This document shows, piece by piece, positions 1 through 7,147 of a stretch of DNA of 47,459 nucleotides; the stretch's first letter is position 1, and every line of letters starts with the position of its first letter. The DNA is taken from the NCBI GenBank assembly GCA_031277475.1, contig JAITMJ010000076.1:1-47459 (forward strand). Reading direction: 5' to 3'. The translations under genes were made by a program, and so were the position numbers. The notes beneath the pieces are model-generated. The model worked only from the letters and a program-made list of their open reading frames with translations, was not told where the DNA came from and searched no databases. This DNA comes from Flavobacteriaceae bacterium (GTDB taxonomy: Bacteria; Bacteroidota; Bacteroidia; Flavobacteriales; Weeksellaceae).

Positions 1-2538
1 TCAAATGTTATCATCACAGACCTTACGCGAGAAAACGGCGAAAAAATTACCGTAGCCATAAAAGCAGAAAGAAAAGGTAACGCTTTAGAAGTAAACGATA
101 TTGCGAGTATTCACGGAAAATCAGCAGAGCGTTTTTTATCGGATATGGTAAACGCCAAAGAGGGTGGTTTACAAGAAGCGTTAAGATTTGTAGATAAAGA
201 AAAAGCCCTCGACTGGCTTACCATTGACCCTCCCAAGGGGTCAGGCTCCAACAAAGGACTTAATGAAAATACTCCCAATTGGCTCGGAAACCCCACCGAA
301 AGGGGTACGCCAACCAACCCAGAACTACTTTCTATTGCAAATATAATACAAAATTTTGAAAACCCCAAAGTCGGTGAAAAAATGACTATGGAGTGGTTGC
401 TCGGTTCTTTTGATACCACAAGCCCAGAAACAGTTCGGGCTGACAAAGAAGATACTATTCGATTATTGATAGCACAAAGAACAGTAGAATACGCCCAAAA
501 ATTTGGAAGAACAGACCAACTTACGGGCATAGGCGGCGGAATAAAAACAGACCTTGATGTTGCACAAGAATTTTTAAATGAATTTAACGAATTACAAAAT
601 ACAAATCCGGAAAAATATGAGCGTATAACGGAAGCAGCAAGAAGATACAGAGAATACGCAGACGCCGGACTAAAATATGCGGTAGATAAAGGCAGATTAT
701 CCGAAGAGGATTATCAGAGAATTAAGAACAACAACGAGTATTATGTTAATTTAGCAAGGGTAAAAGAACTATCTCCAACAGAGGAACAAAACCCAATTTT
801 TAGCAGTGGAGGAAGCGTTACGTCTGTAAGAGACATATTCAAAAAAGCAAAAGGCGGAACAGATGTAATACAAGACCCATTTATATCTTTGCTTATTAAC
901 ACAGCAAATATTATCAGAGATTCCGACAGAAACGAAGTGATGAGAAGTTTTATAGAGCCATTAAAAAATGTTCGCGAAATGGGAGATGGAGAGCCGATAG
1001 AATTTGGTGAAATAGCAAGACCCGCAGGTTCCGGTGAAACAAACGTAAAAACAATATATGTAAACGGAGTAGCAGAAAGATGGCAGTTTTCATCAGATAC
1101 CATTGATGCTTTTGATGATTTGCAAAGTAAATCCGATGAACTTATATATAAAGTATTCAAATCCCCTGCGGATTTAATCAGATTTACCGTAACACACTTT
1201 CCTGTTTTCGCATTGAGAAACGTTACACGAGATACCGCTTCAAGACTGATTCAAAGCAGAACAGACAGTAAATTTAAAGAGATGATACACAACGCAAGCG
1301 ATGAAGAATTACTTGCATTATATGGAGGCAGTCTGTCTCGCCGCTTCTCCAATGGAAAAAACGATCACCTCATTGAACTTGAAGCAGCGATAAGAAAATT
1401 AACAGGAAATAAAAACTCTATTGTTATTAATCCGAGAGCGTTGTGGAAAGGCTATAAAAACTTACTTCAAAAAGGCGAAAATATAAATAGAATAGCGGAA
1501 TTTAAAGCCGCATACAAAAAGGCAAAAAAAGAGGGTTTAGACGATTATAACGCTCAATTATATGCCGCATTTGAAGCGAGAGATTTAATGGATTTTGCCG
1601 TTTCCGGAACCGCGATTAGAGAACTAAACAAATTTATTCCTTTTTTAAATGCCGGAGTTCAGGGCTTGGTAAGAACTAAAAAATCATTCACGGAAAGACC
1701 ACTTGCTACATTAGCAAAAATAGCAATATACTCCGTTATTCCTCAACTAATTGTGAGAATGATAAACGGCGATGACGAGGACGAAGAATACAACCAATTA
1801 CCGGATTATCAAAGAGATTTATTTTGGAACATCAAACTCAAAGGAACATCAACTTGGATTAGCATTCCCAAGCCTTATGATGTGGGAATATTTTCATCTT
1901 TGGTAGATAGGGCTGTTGATAAAATAAAAGGATATGATAATGCTTTTGACGGACTAATAGGAAGCGCATTAAAAACATTAGTTCCAATAGATGAAAGTAA
2001 TTTTCTCGGTATGTTTAAACCCATCGTAGAAACTATGACAAACTATGACTTTTTCAGAGAAAATACCATAGTAAACCAATGGGAAGTTGGCAAGATGAGA
2101 GAATTAAGAAAAGGAGACAATGACGCATCAAGAATCAGTAAAGGAATTACAGATTTAATCTATAAAACAGGTATGGATATAAATCCTAAAAAATTAGACC
2201 ACTTCATAAAAGGATATACTTCCTATATGGGCGATTTTATTTTAAGAGCCGGAGACATCGGAAAAGAAGATAGCCGCTTTAAATTTGGAGTATCGCAAAC
2301 AGGCTTCGCCAAAGAAAGCCCAATATCAAATGCAAAATCCGTAACACAAGCCTACGACCTTGCTGAAAGCACAGGAAACCTGCAACGCAAAGAAATTAAG
2401 AAATTAAGAGATGGCATAAAACGCTATTATTTGCTTGAAGATGAAAAAGAAAAAGAACAACTTAGAAAAAAAATATATAACTATTCAAAAGATTTAGTAG
2501 AACGTTTAAAAAAAAGAGAGCAAGAAAATAAAAAATAA
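1..2538 (+). CDS. Phage large polyvalent protein, C-terminal part (PBECR-like nuclease remnant plus LPD38-like region); partial at window edge
   Basis: The reading frame is open from base 1, so the 5' end lies outside; 845 residues are visible. The first 50 or so residues (ITDLTRENGEKITVAIKA, then EVNDIASIHGK) resemble the end of the phage Barnase-EndoU-ColicinE5-RelE (PBECR) nuclease fold found in polyvalent and MuF-type proteins. The remainder, with RFTVTHFPVFALRNVTRDT near residue 395 and a helical tail ending in a Lys/Glu-rich segment, resembles the LPD38 region at the C-terminus of very large phage proteins thought to be packaged and ejected with DNA. That role is family inference. An ATG at 145 exists but lies inside conserved-looking sequence and is not the true start. 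The gene is followed by a repeat tract and a convergent gene. Confidence 0.6.
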   Translation, partial: SNVIITDLTRENGEKITVAIKAERKGNALEVNDIASIHGKSAERFLSDMVNAKEGGLQEALRFVDKEKALDWLTIDPPKGSGSNKGLNENTPNWLGNPTERGTPTNPELLSIANIIQNFENPKVGEKMTMEWLLGSFDTTSPETVRADKEDTIRLLIAQRTVEYAQKFGRTDQLTGIGGGIKTDLDVAQEFLNEFNELQNTNPEKYERITEAARRYREYADAGLKYAVDKGRLSEEDYQRIKNNNEYYVNLARVKELSPTEEQNPIFSSGGSVTSVRDIFKKAKGGTDVIQDPFISLLINTANIIRDSDRNEVMRSFIEPLKNVREMGDGEPIEFGEIARPAGSGETNVKTIYVNGVAERWQFSSDTIDAFDDLQSKSDELIYKVFKSPADLIRFTVTHFPVFALRNVTRDTASRLIQSRTDSKFKEMIHNASDEELLALYGGSLSRRFSNGKNDHLIELEAAIRKLTGNKNSIVINPRALWKGYKNLLQKGENINRIAEFKAAYKKAKKEGLDDYNAQLYAAFEARDLMDFAVSGTAIRELNKFIPFLNAGVQGLVRTKKSFTERPLATLAKIAIYSVIPQLIVRMINGDDEDEEYNQLPDYQRDLFWNIKLKGTSTWISIPKPYDVGIFSSLVDRAVDKIKGYDNAFDGLIGSALKTLVPIDESNFLGMFKPIVETMTNYDFFRENTIVNQWEVGKMRELRKGDNDASRISKGITDLIYKTGMDINPKKLDHFIKGYTSYMGDFILRAGDIGKEDSRFKFGVSQTGFAKESPISNAKSVTQAYDLAESTGNLQRKEIKKLRDGIKRYYLLEDEKEKEQLRKKIYNYSKDLVERLKKREQENKK

Positions 2539-2597
2539 TTTTCTCTCGCGTTACGTTCCTCACACAAACACACAAATTTTTGTAAATATACAGTTAT

Positions 2598-2640
2598 GGC
2601 AATTCGCCATTCGCCAAAAGCCATTAGCCATTCACCATAC
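2598..2640. repeat. AGCC(A/T)NTAGCC-type low-complexity repeat tract
   Basis: The sequence alternates GCCATTCGCC, AAAAGCCATTAGCC and ATTCACC units. It is one copy of a dispersed family that also occurs at about 3420-3455, 7053-7078, 14381-14406, 15275-15298, 18868-18920, 19340-19376 and 19620-19650, and inside a gene at 20490-20512. It lies between the convergent ends of two genes. Confidence 0.6.
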
Positions 2641-3418
2641 TTTGCCAAATATCCGTTCTCGTTAGAGCGTTTTCGTTAATACTCAATCGCTCTCTTGCGG
2701 CTTTGTATTTGTATCTAAATTGTTCGGAATACGGCATTGTGTCTTGTCCGCCCTCTAACAATCGGTATTTGATATAATATTCCAATGCTAATTCGTATTT
2801 TTTATCTACATTGATTTGGCATTCTTCTACATCTATGGTTTGGTTGGTTAAAAACTCTATATTTATCCACATATCTTCGAGGTCTGCACTGAACTCAAAA
2901 TATTCGGGATGTTCTTTTATCCAAGAGTTTTTATGCCTTTCGAGGTCGTTCATAAATTCCAAGACATCGCAGGGAATCGAAAATCGGTTGTTGCATTTTT
3001 TACAACAATATTCTGTATCTATGCAACATTCTTTTATCGGCACTGCTTCATTGCATCCCAAGCAGTGGGTTGTTAAATCGCCGCTACAATCTGAAATCAG
3101 CGTTCCGTCGCACTGCACGAGATAGCCGAATATTTCTGTCGGAATATTATTATTTCTGACAATCTCTATTTTTTTTCCGTCGCAATTTATCAGATAAGCC
3201 CGAACAAAAGCCTGAAATCCCTCCGGCTTATAGACTTTGCAAACGGATGGTATTTGTATGTTCATCGCTTTTAAATGCGTGGCAAACGTGAGGTGAAGAT
3301 TGTTTAATCCCTCTTTGGCATAGAAATTCACCCAATACCTCTCTGTGTTTCGGAATATGCTTGAAGGTCTTTGTGCTTCAAGGTAAATTCGTTCTACAAT
3401 ATCATATAAACTGCTCAT
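2624..3418 (-). CDS. Cysteine-rich phage protein, possible crAss-like ring/tail-adaptor protein
   Basis: 264 residues, transcribed against all its late-region neighbours. The N-terminal half (SLYDIVERIYLEAQRPSS, an aromatic/Leu helical stretch, then IPSVCKVYKPEGFQAFVRAYLINCDG and a GYLVQCDG loop) has the layout I associate with crAss-like ring or tail-tube adaptor proteins. The middle has a cluster of cysteines (HCLGC, ECC, YCCKKC) able to bind zinc. The C-terminal third is charged and probably helical. The start at 3418 is the only Met in the conserved N-terminal region. The ring/adaptor assignment is pattern memory and uncertain. Zinc binding is inferred from Cys spacing. Confidence 0.5.
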   Translation of the reverse strand: MSSLYDIVERIYLEAQRPSSIFRNTERYWVNFYAKEGLNNLHLTFATHLKAMNIQIPSVCKVYKPEGFQAFVRAYLINCDGKKIEIVRNNNIPTEIFGYLVQCDGTLISDCSGDLTTHCLGCNEAVPIKECCIDTEYCCKKCNNRFSIPCDVLEFMNDLERHKNSWIKEHPEYFEFSADLEDMWINIEFLTNQTIDVEECQINVDKKYELALEYYIKYRLLEGGQDTMPYSEQFRYKYKAARERLSINENALTRTDIWQSMVNG

Positions 3419-3469
3419 TGCGGTTGGCTTTTAGCGTTTGGCGTTTGGCGTTTCATTTTACCACATTTT

Positions 3470-3491
3470 CCCCCTTTGGGGGACAGGGGGC
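3470..3491 (+). repeat. CCCCCTTTGGGGGACAGGGGGC dispersed repeat, copy 1
   Basis: CCCCC-TTT-GGGGG can form a hairpin and is followed by ACAGGGGGC. The same element occurs inverted at 3999-4020, forward (with AAAG for ACAG) at 4129-4150 and inverted at 4690-4712. Copies 1 and 2 bracket the gene at 3551 as an inverted pair, and copies 3 and 4 bracket the gene at 4159. Confidence 0.75.
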
Positions 3492-3529
3492 TTTGAATTA
3501 AGCAAAAACACAAAAACCGAACGCCGTAT

Positions 3530-3537
3530 TATTTTTG
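3530..3537 (+). promoter_or_regulatory. TATTTTTG -7 promoter element (repeated late promoter module)
   Basis: This is an exact match to the Bacteroidota -7 consensus TAnnTTTG, 13 bases before the ATG at 3551. It sits in a module (AAGCAAAAA, then CCG, then TATTAYTTTTGY) that recurs before 7148 and 9620. A match on the opposite strand (CAAAGATA, 3541-3548) could serve the divergent gene at 3418. No convincing TTTG -33 element is seen at the usual spacing. Confidence 0.55.
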
Positions 3538-3550
3538 CCTCAAAGATAGT

Positions 3551-3988
3551 ATGGAAATAGAAAAAATTGTTTTTGCTAAAAAGCACCTGAGCAATCTCGT
3601 GAGATTCACAACGGCATTGCGGCTCACGTCTAAAACCTATATGCACGGAGATTTCAATGCCGCAGGAATATTGTTTGCGCTTACAGACCCTTTTGATGGA
3701 AGTATCAACGGCTATCAAAAAAACATTATTGCTTATACATATTTCTCCGAAGAAACGGCTTATGAGATAAGAGAATTTTTTATTGACCTATACAATAATG
3801 ACGATGCCTTGCTAAAATTCCTAAACAAACGTGTGTCTGAAAGATATTTTTCTCAATACACAAAAAAAAGAAGAGCATTTGGTAATGTGCGAAAATGGAC
3901 GAGTGCCAAAAAGGGATTCAAATCCGAAGAGGTAATTAATAAAAGCGTTTCCGCAATATTGAACGATAATAATATAAATATTTTTTAA
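3551..3988 (+). CDS. Phage protein of unknown function
   Basis: 145 residues that I do not recognise. It has an Ile/Lys-rich N-terminus (MEIEKIVFAKKHLSNLVRF), a mixed alpha/beta-looking middle with aromatic residues (YTYFSEETAYEIREFFIDLY) and a basic C-terminal third (QYTKKRRAFGNVRKW). There is no signal peptide or membrane segment. It has its own promoter module and is bracketed by inverted copies of the CCCCCTTTGGGGG repeat, which gives it the look of an inserted cassette upstream of the terminase. Confidence 0.65.
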   Translation: MEIEKIVFAKKHLSNLVRFTTALRLTSKTYMHGDFNAAGILFALTDPFDGSINGYQKNIIAYTYFSEETAYEIREFFIDLYNNDDALLKFLNKRVSERYFSQYTKKRRAFGNVRKWTSAKKGFKSEEVINKSVSAILNDNNINIF

Positions 3989-3998
3989 AGCCCAAAAA

Positions 3999-4020
3999 GC
4001 CCCCTGTCCCCCGAATGGGG
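3999..4020 (-). repeat. CCCCCTTTGGGGG-family repeat, copy 2 (inverted)
   Basis: It reads GCCCCCTGTCCCCCGAATGGGG on the + strand, the inverted form of copy 1 with small changes in the loop. It begins ten bases after the stop of the preceding gene and is followed by AAAACTAAA-type low-complexity DNA (4021-4097). Confidence 0.7.
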
Positions 4021-4128
4021 AAAACTGCTAAAAACTAAATTTTTAAAAACTAAAAAAAACTTTAAACATTAAACCTTAAACCTTAAAAATAAAATGCACC
4101 CAGAGAACGCTTAGTATTAGGATTGTTC

Positions 4129-4150
4129 GCCCCTTTGGGGGAAAGGGGGC
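4129..4150 (+). repeat. CCCCCTTTGGGGG-family repeat, copy 3
   Basis: Same orientation as copy 1, with GGGGGAAAGGGGGC in place of GGGGGACAGGGGGC. It ends eight bases before the ATG at 4159, so it forms the 5' flank of that gene. A TTG at 4123 upstream of it would translate the repeat and is an unlikely start. Confidence 0.7.
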
Positions 4151-4158
4151 TTATAGCA

Positions 4159-4689
4159 ATGAGCAAATCAAGTTACATTATAGAAAAAAACAAAGAAATC
4201 AATGCGGCGGTTCAGTTTGCGATAAATGAGCATTTGTTTGTATTGAACTCCGATATTGTTTTGCCCACAAGAAGCGGACAAATTAATGATACCCGATTGT
4301 TTGCCACCGTAAAAGCAAGGGATAAAATCTATAACAATATGATTTCAATTATTGATAATCCCGATATAGACCTCGCTATAAGAGATAAATACCAAAAAGA
4401 AATTTTGTCGGGATTGAAAAAAACAATGGAAGAATTGGTTTTTAAAATTATCCGCCGACCATTAAGAACTCAAATGCCCGAAACGGATGCAGATGACGAA
4501 TATAGCGACACGGAAGAAACGTCAGACGACATTATTTCTACAATTTCCGATGCCGTGAAAGCGGCAACGGATTTGGTACTGCTAATCCGAAATAAAATCG
4601 CTGTTATTGAAGCACCGGAAGAAGCACAAAAAGCAATTATAGACAATGAAATTATACCGAGTATAGCAGAAAGATATGCGGAAAATTAA
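4159..4689 (+). CDS. Phage protein of unknown function upstream of terminase
   Basis: 176 residues starting MSKSSYIIEKNKEINAAV. It looks mostly helical, with an acidic segment (DADDEYSDTEETSDD) near the middle and a helical C-terminal part ending AERYAEN. Its position directly before the large terminase is where a small terminase subunit often lies, but I see no helix-turn-helix, so this is only a positional suggestion. The ATG at 4159 follows an AGCAATG context shared with other late genes here. It is bracketed by inverted CCCCCTTTGGGGG repeats. Confidence 0.65.
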   Translation: MSKSSYIIEKNKEINAAVQFAINEHLFVLNSDIVLPTRSGQINDTRLFATVKARDKIYNNMISIIDNPDIDLAIRDKYQKEILSGLKKTMEELVFKIIRRPLRTQMPETDADDEYSDTEETSDDIISTISDAVKAATDLVLLIRNKIAVIEAPEEAQKAIIDNEIIPSIAERYAEN

Positions 4690-4712
4690 GCCCCCTGTCC
4701 CCCAAAGGGGGC
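4690..4712 (-). repeat. CCCCCTTTGGGGG-family repeat, copy 4 (inverted)
   Basis: It reads GCCCCCTGTCCCCCAAAGGGGGC on the + strand, starting directly after the stop of the gene at 4159. It is the best-preserved inverted partner of copies 1 and 3. Confidence 0.75.
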
Positions 4713-4762
4713 AAAACCGCTAAAAACTAAAATCTAAATTTTTAAAAACTAAAAAAGCAAAT

Positions 4763-4785
4763 GGTCTCGTCTTTGAGACGAGACC
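4763..4785. repeat. GGTCTCGTCT/AGACGAGACC palindrome before terminase
   Basis: A perfect 10-bp inverted repeat around TTG. Related palindromes are at 7118-7138 (before the portal gene), 20514-20534 (inside a gene) and, degenerate, at 19377-19392. It is followed by an AGCAAGAAGCAATAAGC tract that runs into the ATG at 4807. There is no T-tract typical of a terminator. Confidence 0.7.
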
Positions 4786-4806
4786 AAAAGCAAGAAGCAA
4801 TAAGCA

Positions 4807-7053
4807 ATGAGCAAAAACTATCGTAGAAATATTCATTTTGTGGTAAAAGACCATATTCCCGAAAATATTATACAAAAATATAATGAAACAAAGTCTTGGG
4901 AATACGGCTATAATATTGATTATGATATGGTTATAATTTCGAGAGACGGAACTATCGGGCAAATACTCAATATCAATAATCTTTTAATTGCATTGCCGGA
5001 AATGCCCAAAAAAGGAATACGTTTTGACGGACTTACACGAGATGCTCAACGATGGATAAGATACAAAGTTCCTAATGAACTGAAATACTTTGATAAATAT
5101 TTCAGTAAAGAGAAAAATATTGAAAGCAAAATCAATGAAATCTACAAGCGATACGAAGATTTTATCGCTGCCGATTTTCATAAAATAAAAAACGGCGATT
5201 GGTTGTATATAGACGGCGAGCCGATTTATATTTCCGGCGGATATTATTTTTTTATGCAACATTATTTCTTGCCGGAAGATGGTATATATCCGTATTTCCG
5301 TATGCCGCAAAGAGATTATTATATTTGGCTTGAAGCCTGCTTTGCGGATAATCGTTGTGTAGGTTCTCTGTTGCTTAAATCCAGACGGTCGTCTTTTACG
5401 GTTACGTCGTCGAGTGAAATTTTGCGAGATGCCATTCGCTACCGAAACTCGTATTTTCCGATAATGGCAGACATTGAAAAACACGCTAAAAGAATTTTTA
5501 AAAACTACATCATAAAACCATTTCTCGAATTTCCGAAACACTTACAACCAATGCGTTCGGGAAATATTATTCCGGTAGGTGAATTGAGATTTGAGGCGAT
5601 AAAAAGGAGATTGACAACCAATTCAAAAGTCAGTGCCGAAGCAGACGGATTAAATACAGAAATCGCACCAACGCCCACAACTACACACGCCTACGATTCC
5701 ACAAGACCAAGAAAATCTTTTAATGACGAAATCGGAAAAACCGAGATTGATATTGTAGAATGGTGGGCGGTACACAAACGTTGCCACGTCGAGGGTTCAA
5801 AAATAAAAGGAAAAGCAATATGCGGTTCAACGGCGAGACCCGCAAATGTAGGCGGAAAAGAATATCAAATGCTCTATGAAAACTCTCAACTTTCAAAAAG
5901 AACAAAAACAGGATTCACGCCGACAGGACTTTATTCGATTTTCATTCCCGCAGATTTTGCACAATCCGGCTTTTTTGACCAATGGGGTTATGTGGTTTAT
6001 GAAAATCCCGACAGCCCGATAAAAAATGAATTTGGAGAAATGATAAATAAAGGTTCAAAACAATTTCTCGACGAAAAAGAAACGGCTTGCAAAGATTTGA
6101 AATCTTTAAACTATGAAAAAAGACAAGACCCAAGAGTAGATACAGACGCTTTTCTCGACGAGGACGCTTCTAATATGTATGCCACTACCGGAATGATGAA
6201 CTTGATTAATTTTCTTAAAGATTATCAATCTACACAAAAATATAAATCTACGGTTTTTAGATTCGACCTCGTTTGGAAAGACGGAAAACAAGACACGGAA
6301 ATAGAAATGATTCCCGGCGATAAAGGCAGATTTTTGGCTTATGCCCCAAACGGACTTTTGCCGATACCCGTAGAATTTAGAAATAAATGGAACACGATAG
6401 ACGGAAAGAAATCTCCAAGAAACGGACATCTTGCGGCACTTGGTGTTGATCCTTATTTGGCAAACAGAACTAAATTCGGTTCGGGGTCTATGCAGGGAAT
6501 GGTCGGAATGACGACAAATAGCAACGAACTTTCAGAAAATCATCAAGATACAACATTTCTATATTATAATTTTAGGGGTGAAACTTTTGAAAACGCCGTA
6601 GAAGACGTGATAAAATGTTGCGTTTATTTTTCTATTCCGGTGCTTCCCGAAATCAATAAACCCGAATTGGCAAAAGAACTGAAAAAAAGGGGTTACAGAA
6701 AATTTGTGTTAGATAATCCTTTGAAGAAAAAATCCGAACTCACGCCAACGGAAAAGGAATTAGGCGGAATGTATTCTACACCGAGCAACATTCCGACATT
6801 GGAACACGCATTAGACACCTACATTAAAACGCAATTTTCCGAAGAAATAAATGAGAACAACATAAAATCGCCTTTTAGTGAATTGAACGAACACGCATCG
6901 GAATACACACGGGACGACAGAGGCTCAAAAGATGATGTAGTGGCTTGGCAATATGCAAAATTGGCAACGAGCAAAGAAATGAAAAAGAAAGAACCGATTA
7001 TCGTAGAAAACACAAATCCCGTTTCTATATTGTCGCTATTGGAGTTTAATTAG
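4807..7053 (+). CDS. terL: Terminase large subunit, crAss-like
   Basis: A 748-residue packaging ATPase/nuclease that would cut DNA and drive it into the procapsid through the portal. An N-terminal segment (YYFFMQHYFLPEDG, FRMPQRDYYIWLE) precedes the ATPase motif LLLKSRRSSFTV at about residues 188-200. The Walker B-like NDEIG is at about 304-308. The RNase H-like nuclease part has GVDPY at about 546 and KDDVVAW at about 709 near the C-terminus. Length, motif order and the GVDPY...GSGSMQG signature match crAss-like terminases. The adenine-binding motif region carries Ser-Ser where Gly is usual (KSRRSSFT). The next gene is the portal, as expected. Confidence 0.82.
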   Translation: MSKNYRRNIHFVVKDHIPENIIQKYNETKSWEYGYNIDYDMVIISRDGTIGQILNINNLLIALPEMPKKGIRFDGLTRDAQRWIRYKVPNELKYFDKYFSKEKNIESKINEIYKRYEDFIAADFHKIKNGDWLYIDGEPIYISGGYYFFMQHYFLPEDGIYPYFRMPQRDYYIWLEACFADNRCVGSLLLKSRRSSFTVTSSSEILRDAIRYRNSYFPIMADIEKHAKRIFKNYIIKPFLEFPKHLQPMRSGNIIPVGELRFEAIKRRLTTNSKVSAEADGLNTEIAPTPTTTHAYDSTRPRKSFNDEIGKTEIDIVEWWAVHKRCHVEGSKIKGKAICGSTARPANVGGKEYQMLYENSQLSKRTKTGFTPTGLYSIFIPADFAQSGFFDQWGYVVYENPDSPIKNEFGEMINKGSKQFLDEKETACKDLKSLNYEKRQDPRVDTDAFLDEDASNMYATTGMMNLINFLKDYQSTQKYKSTVFRFDLVWKDGKQDTEIEMIPGDKGRFLAYAPNGLLPIPVEFRNKWNTIDGKKSPRNGHLAALGVDPYLANRTKFGSGSMQGMVGMTTNSNELSENHQDTTFLYYNFRGETFENAVEDVIKCCVYFSIPVLPEINKPELAKELKKRGYRKFVLDNPLKKKSELTPTEKELGGMYSTPSNIPTLEHALDTYIKTQFSEEINENNIKSPFSELNEHASEYTRDDRGSKDDVVAWQYAKLATSKEMKKKEPIIVENTNPVSILSLLEFN

Positions 7054-7080
7054 CGAATGGCTATTAGCCATTAGCAAAAT
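7053..7080. repeat. AGCCATTAGC-type repeat tract between terL and portal
   Basis: It reads GCGAATGGCTATTAGCC, ATTAGC, followed by AAAATAAGC, and begins two bases after the terminase stop. It is a copy of the family described at 2598 and is followed by the repeated promoter module. Confidence 0.55.
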
Positions 7081-7110
7081 AAGCAAAAATAAAAAAACTC
7101 GATTCCGTAT

Positions 7111-7118
7111 TACTTTTG
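7111..7118 (+). promoter_or_regulatory. TACTTTTG -7 promoter element before portal
   Basis: Matches TAnnTTTG. The surrounding AAGCAAAAAT...ATTCCGTATTACTTTTGTCTC aligns over about 40 bases with the module before 3551, so it is a duplicated promoter. A palindrome GTCTCGT...ACGAGAC (7118-7138) overlaps the expected transcription start. Confidence 0.55.
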
Positions 7119-7147
7119 TCTCGTCTTTTAAACGAGACCATAAGCCA

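Noticed and set aside
4123..4158. TTG start for the gene before terminase
   Set aside because: It would translate the CCCCCTTTGGGGG repeat; the ATG at 4159 has the same context as neighbouring late genes.
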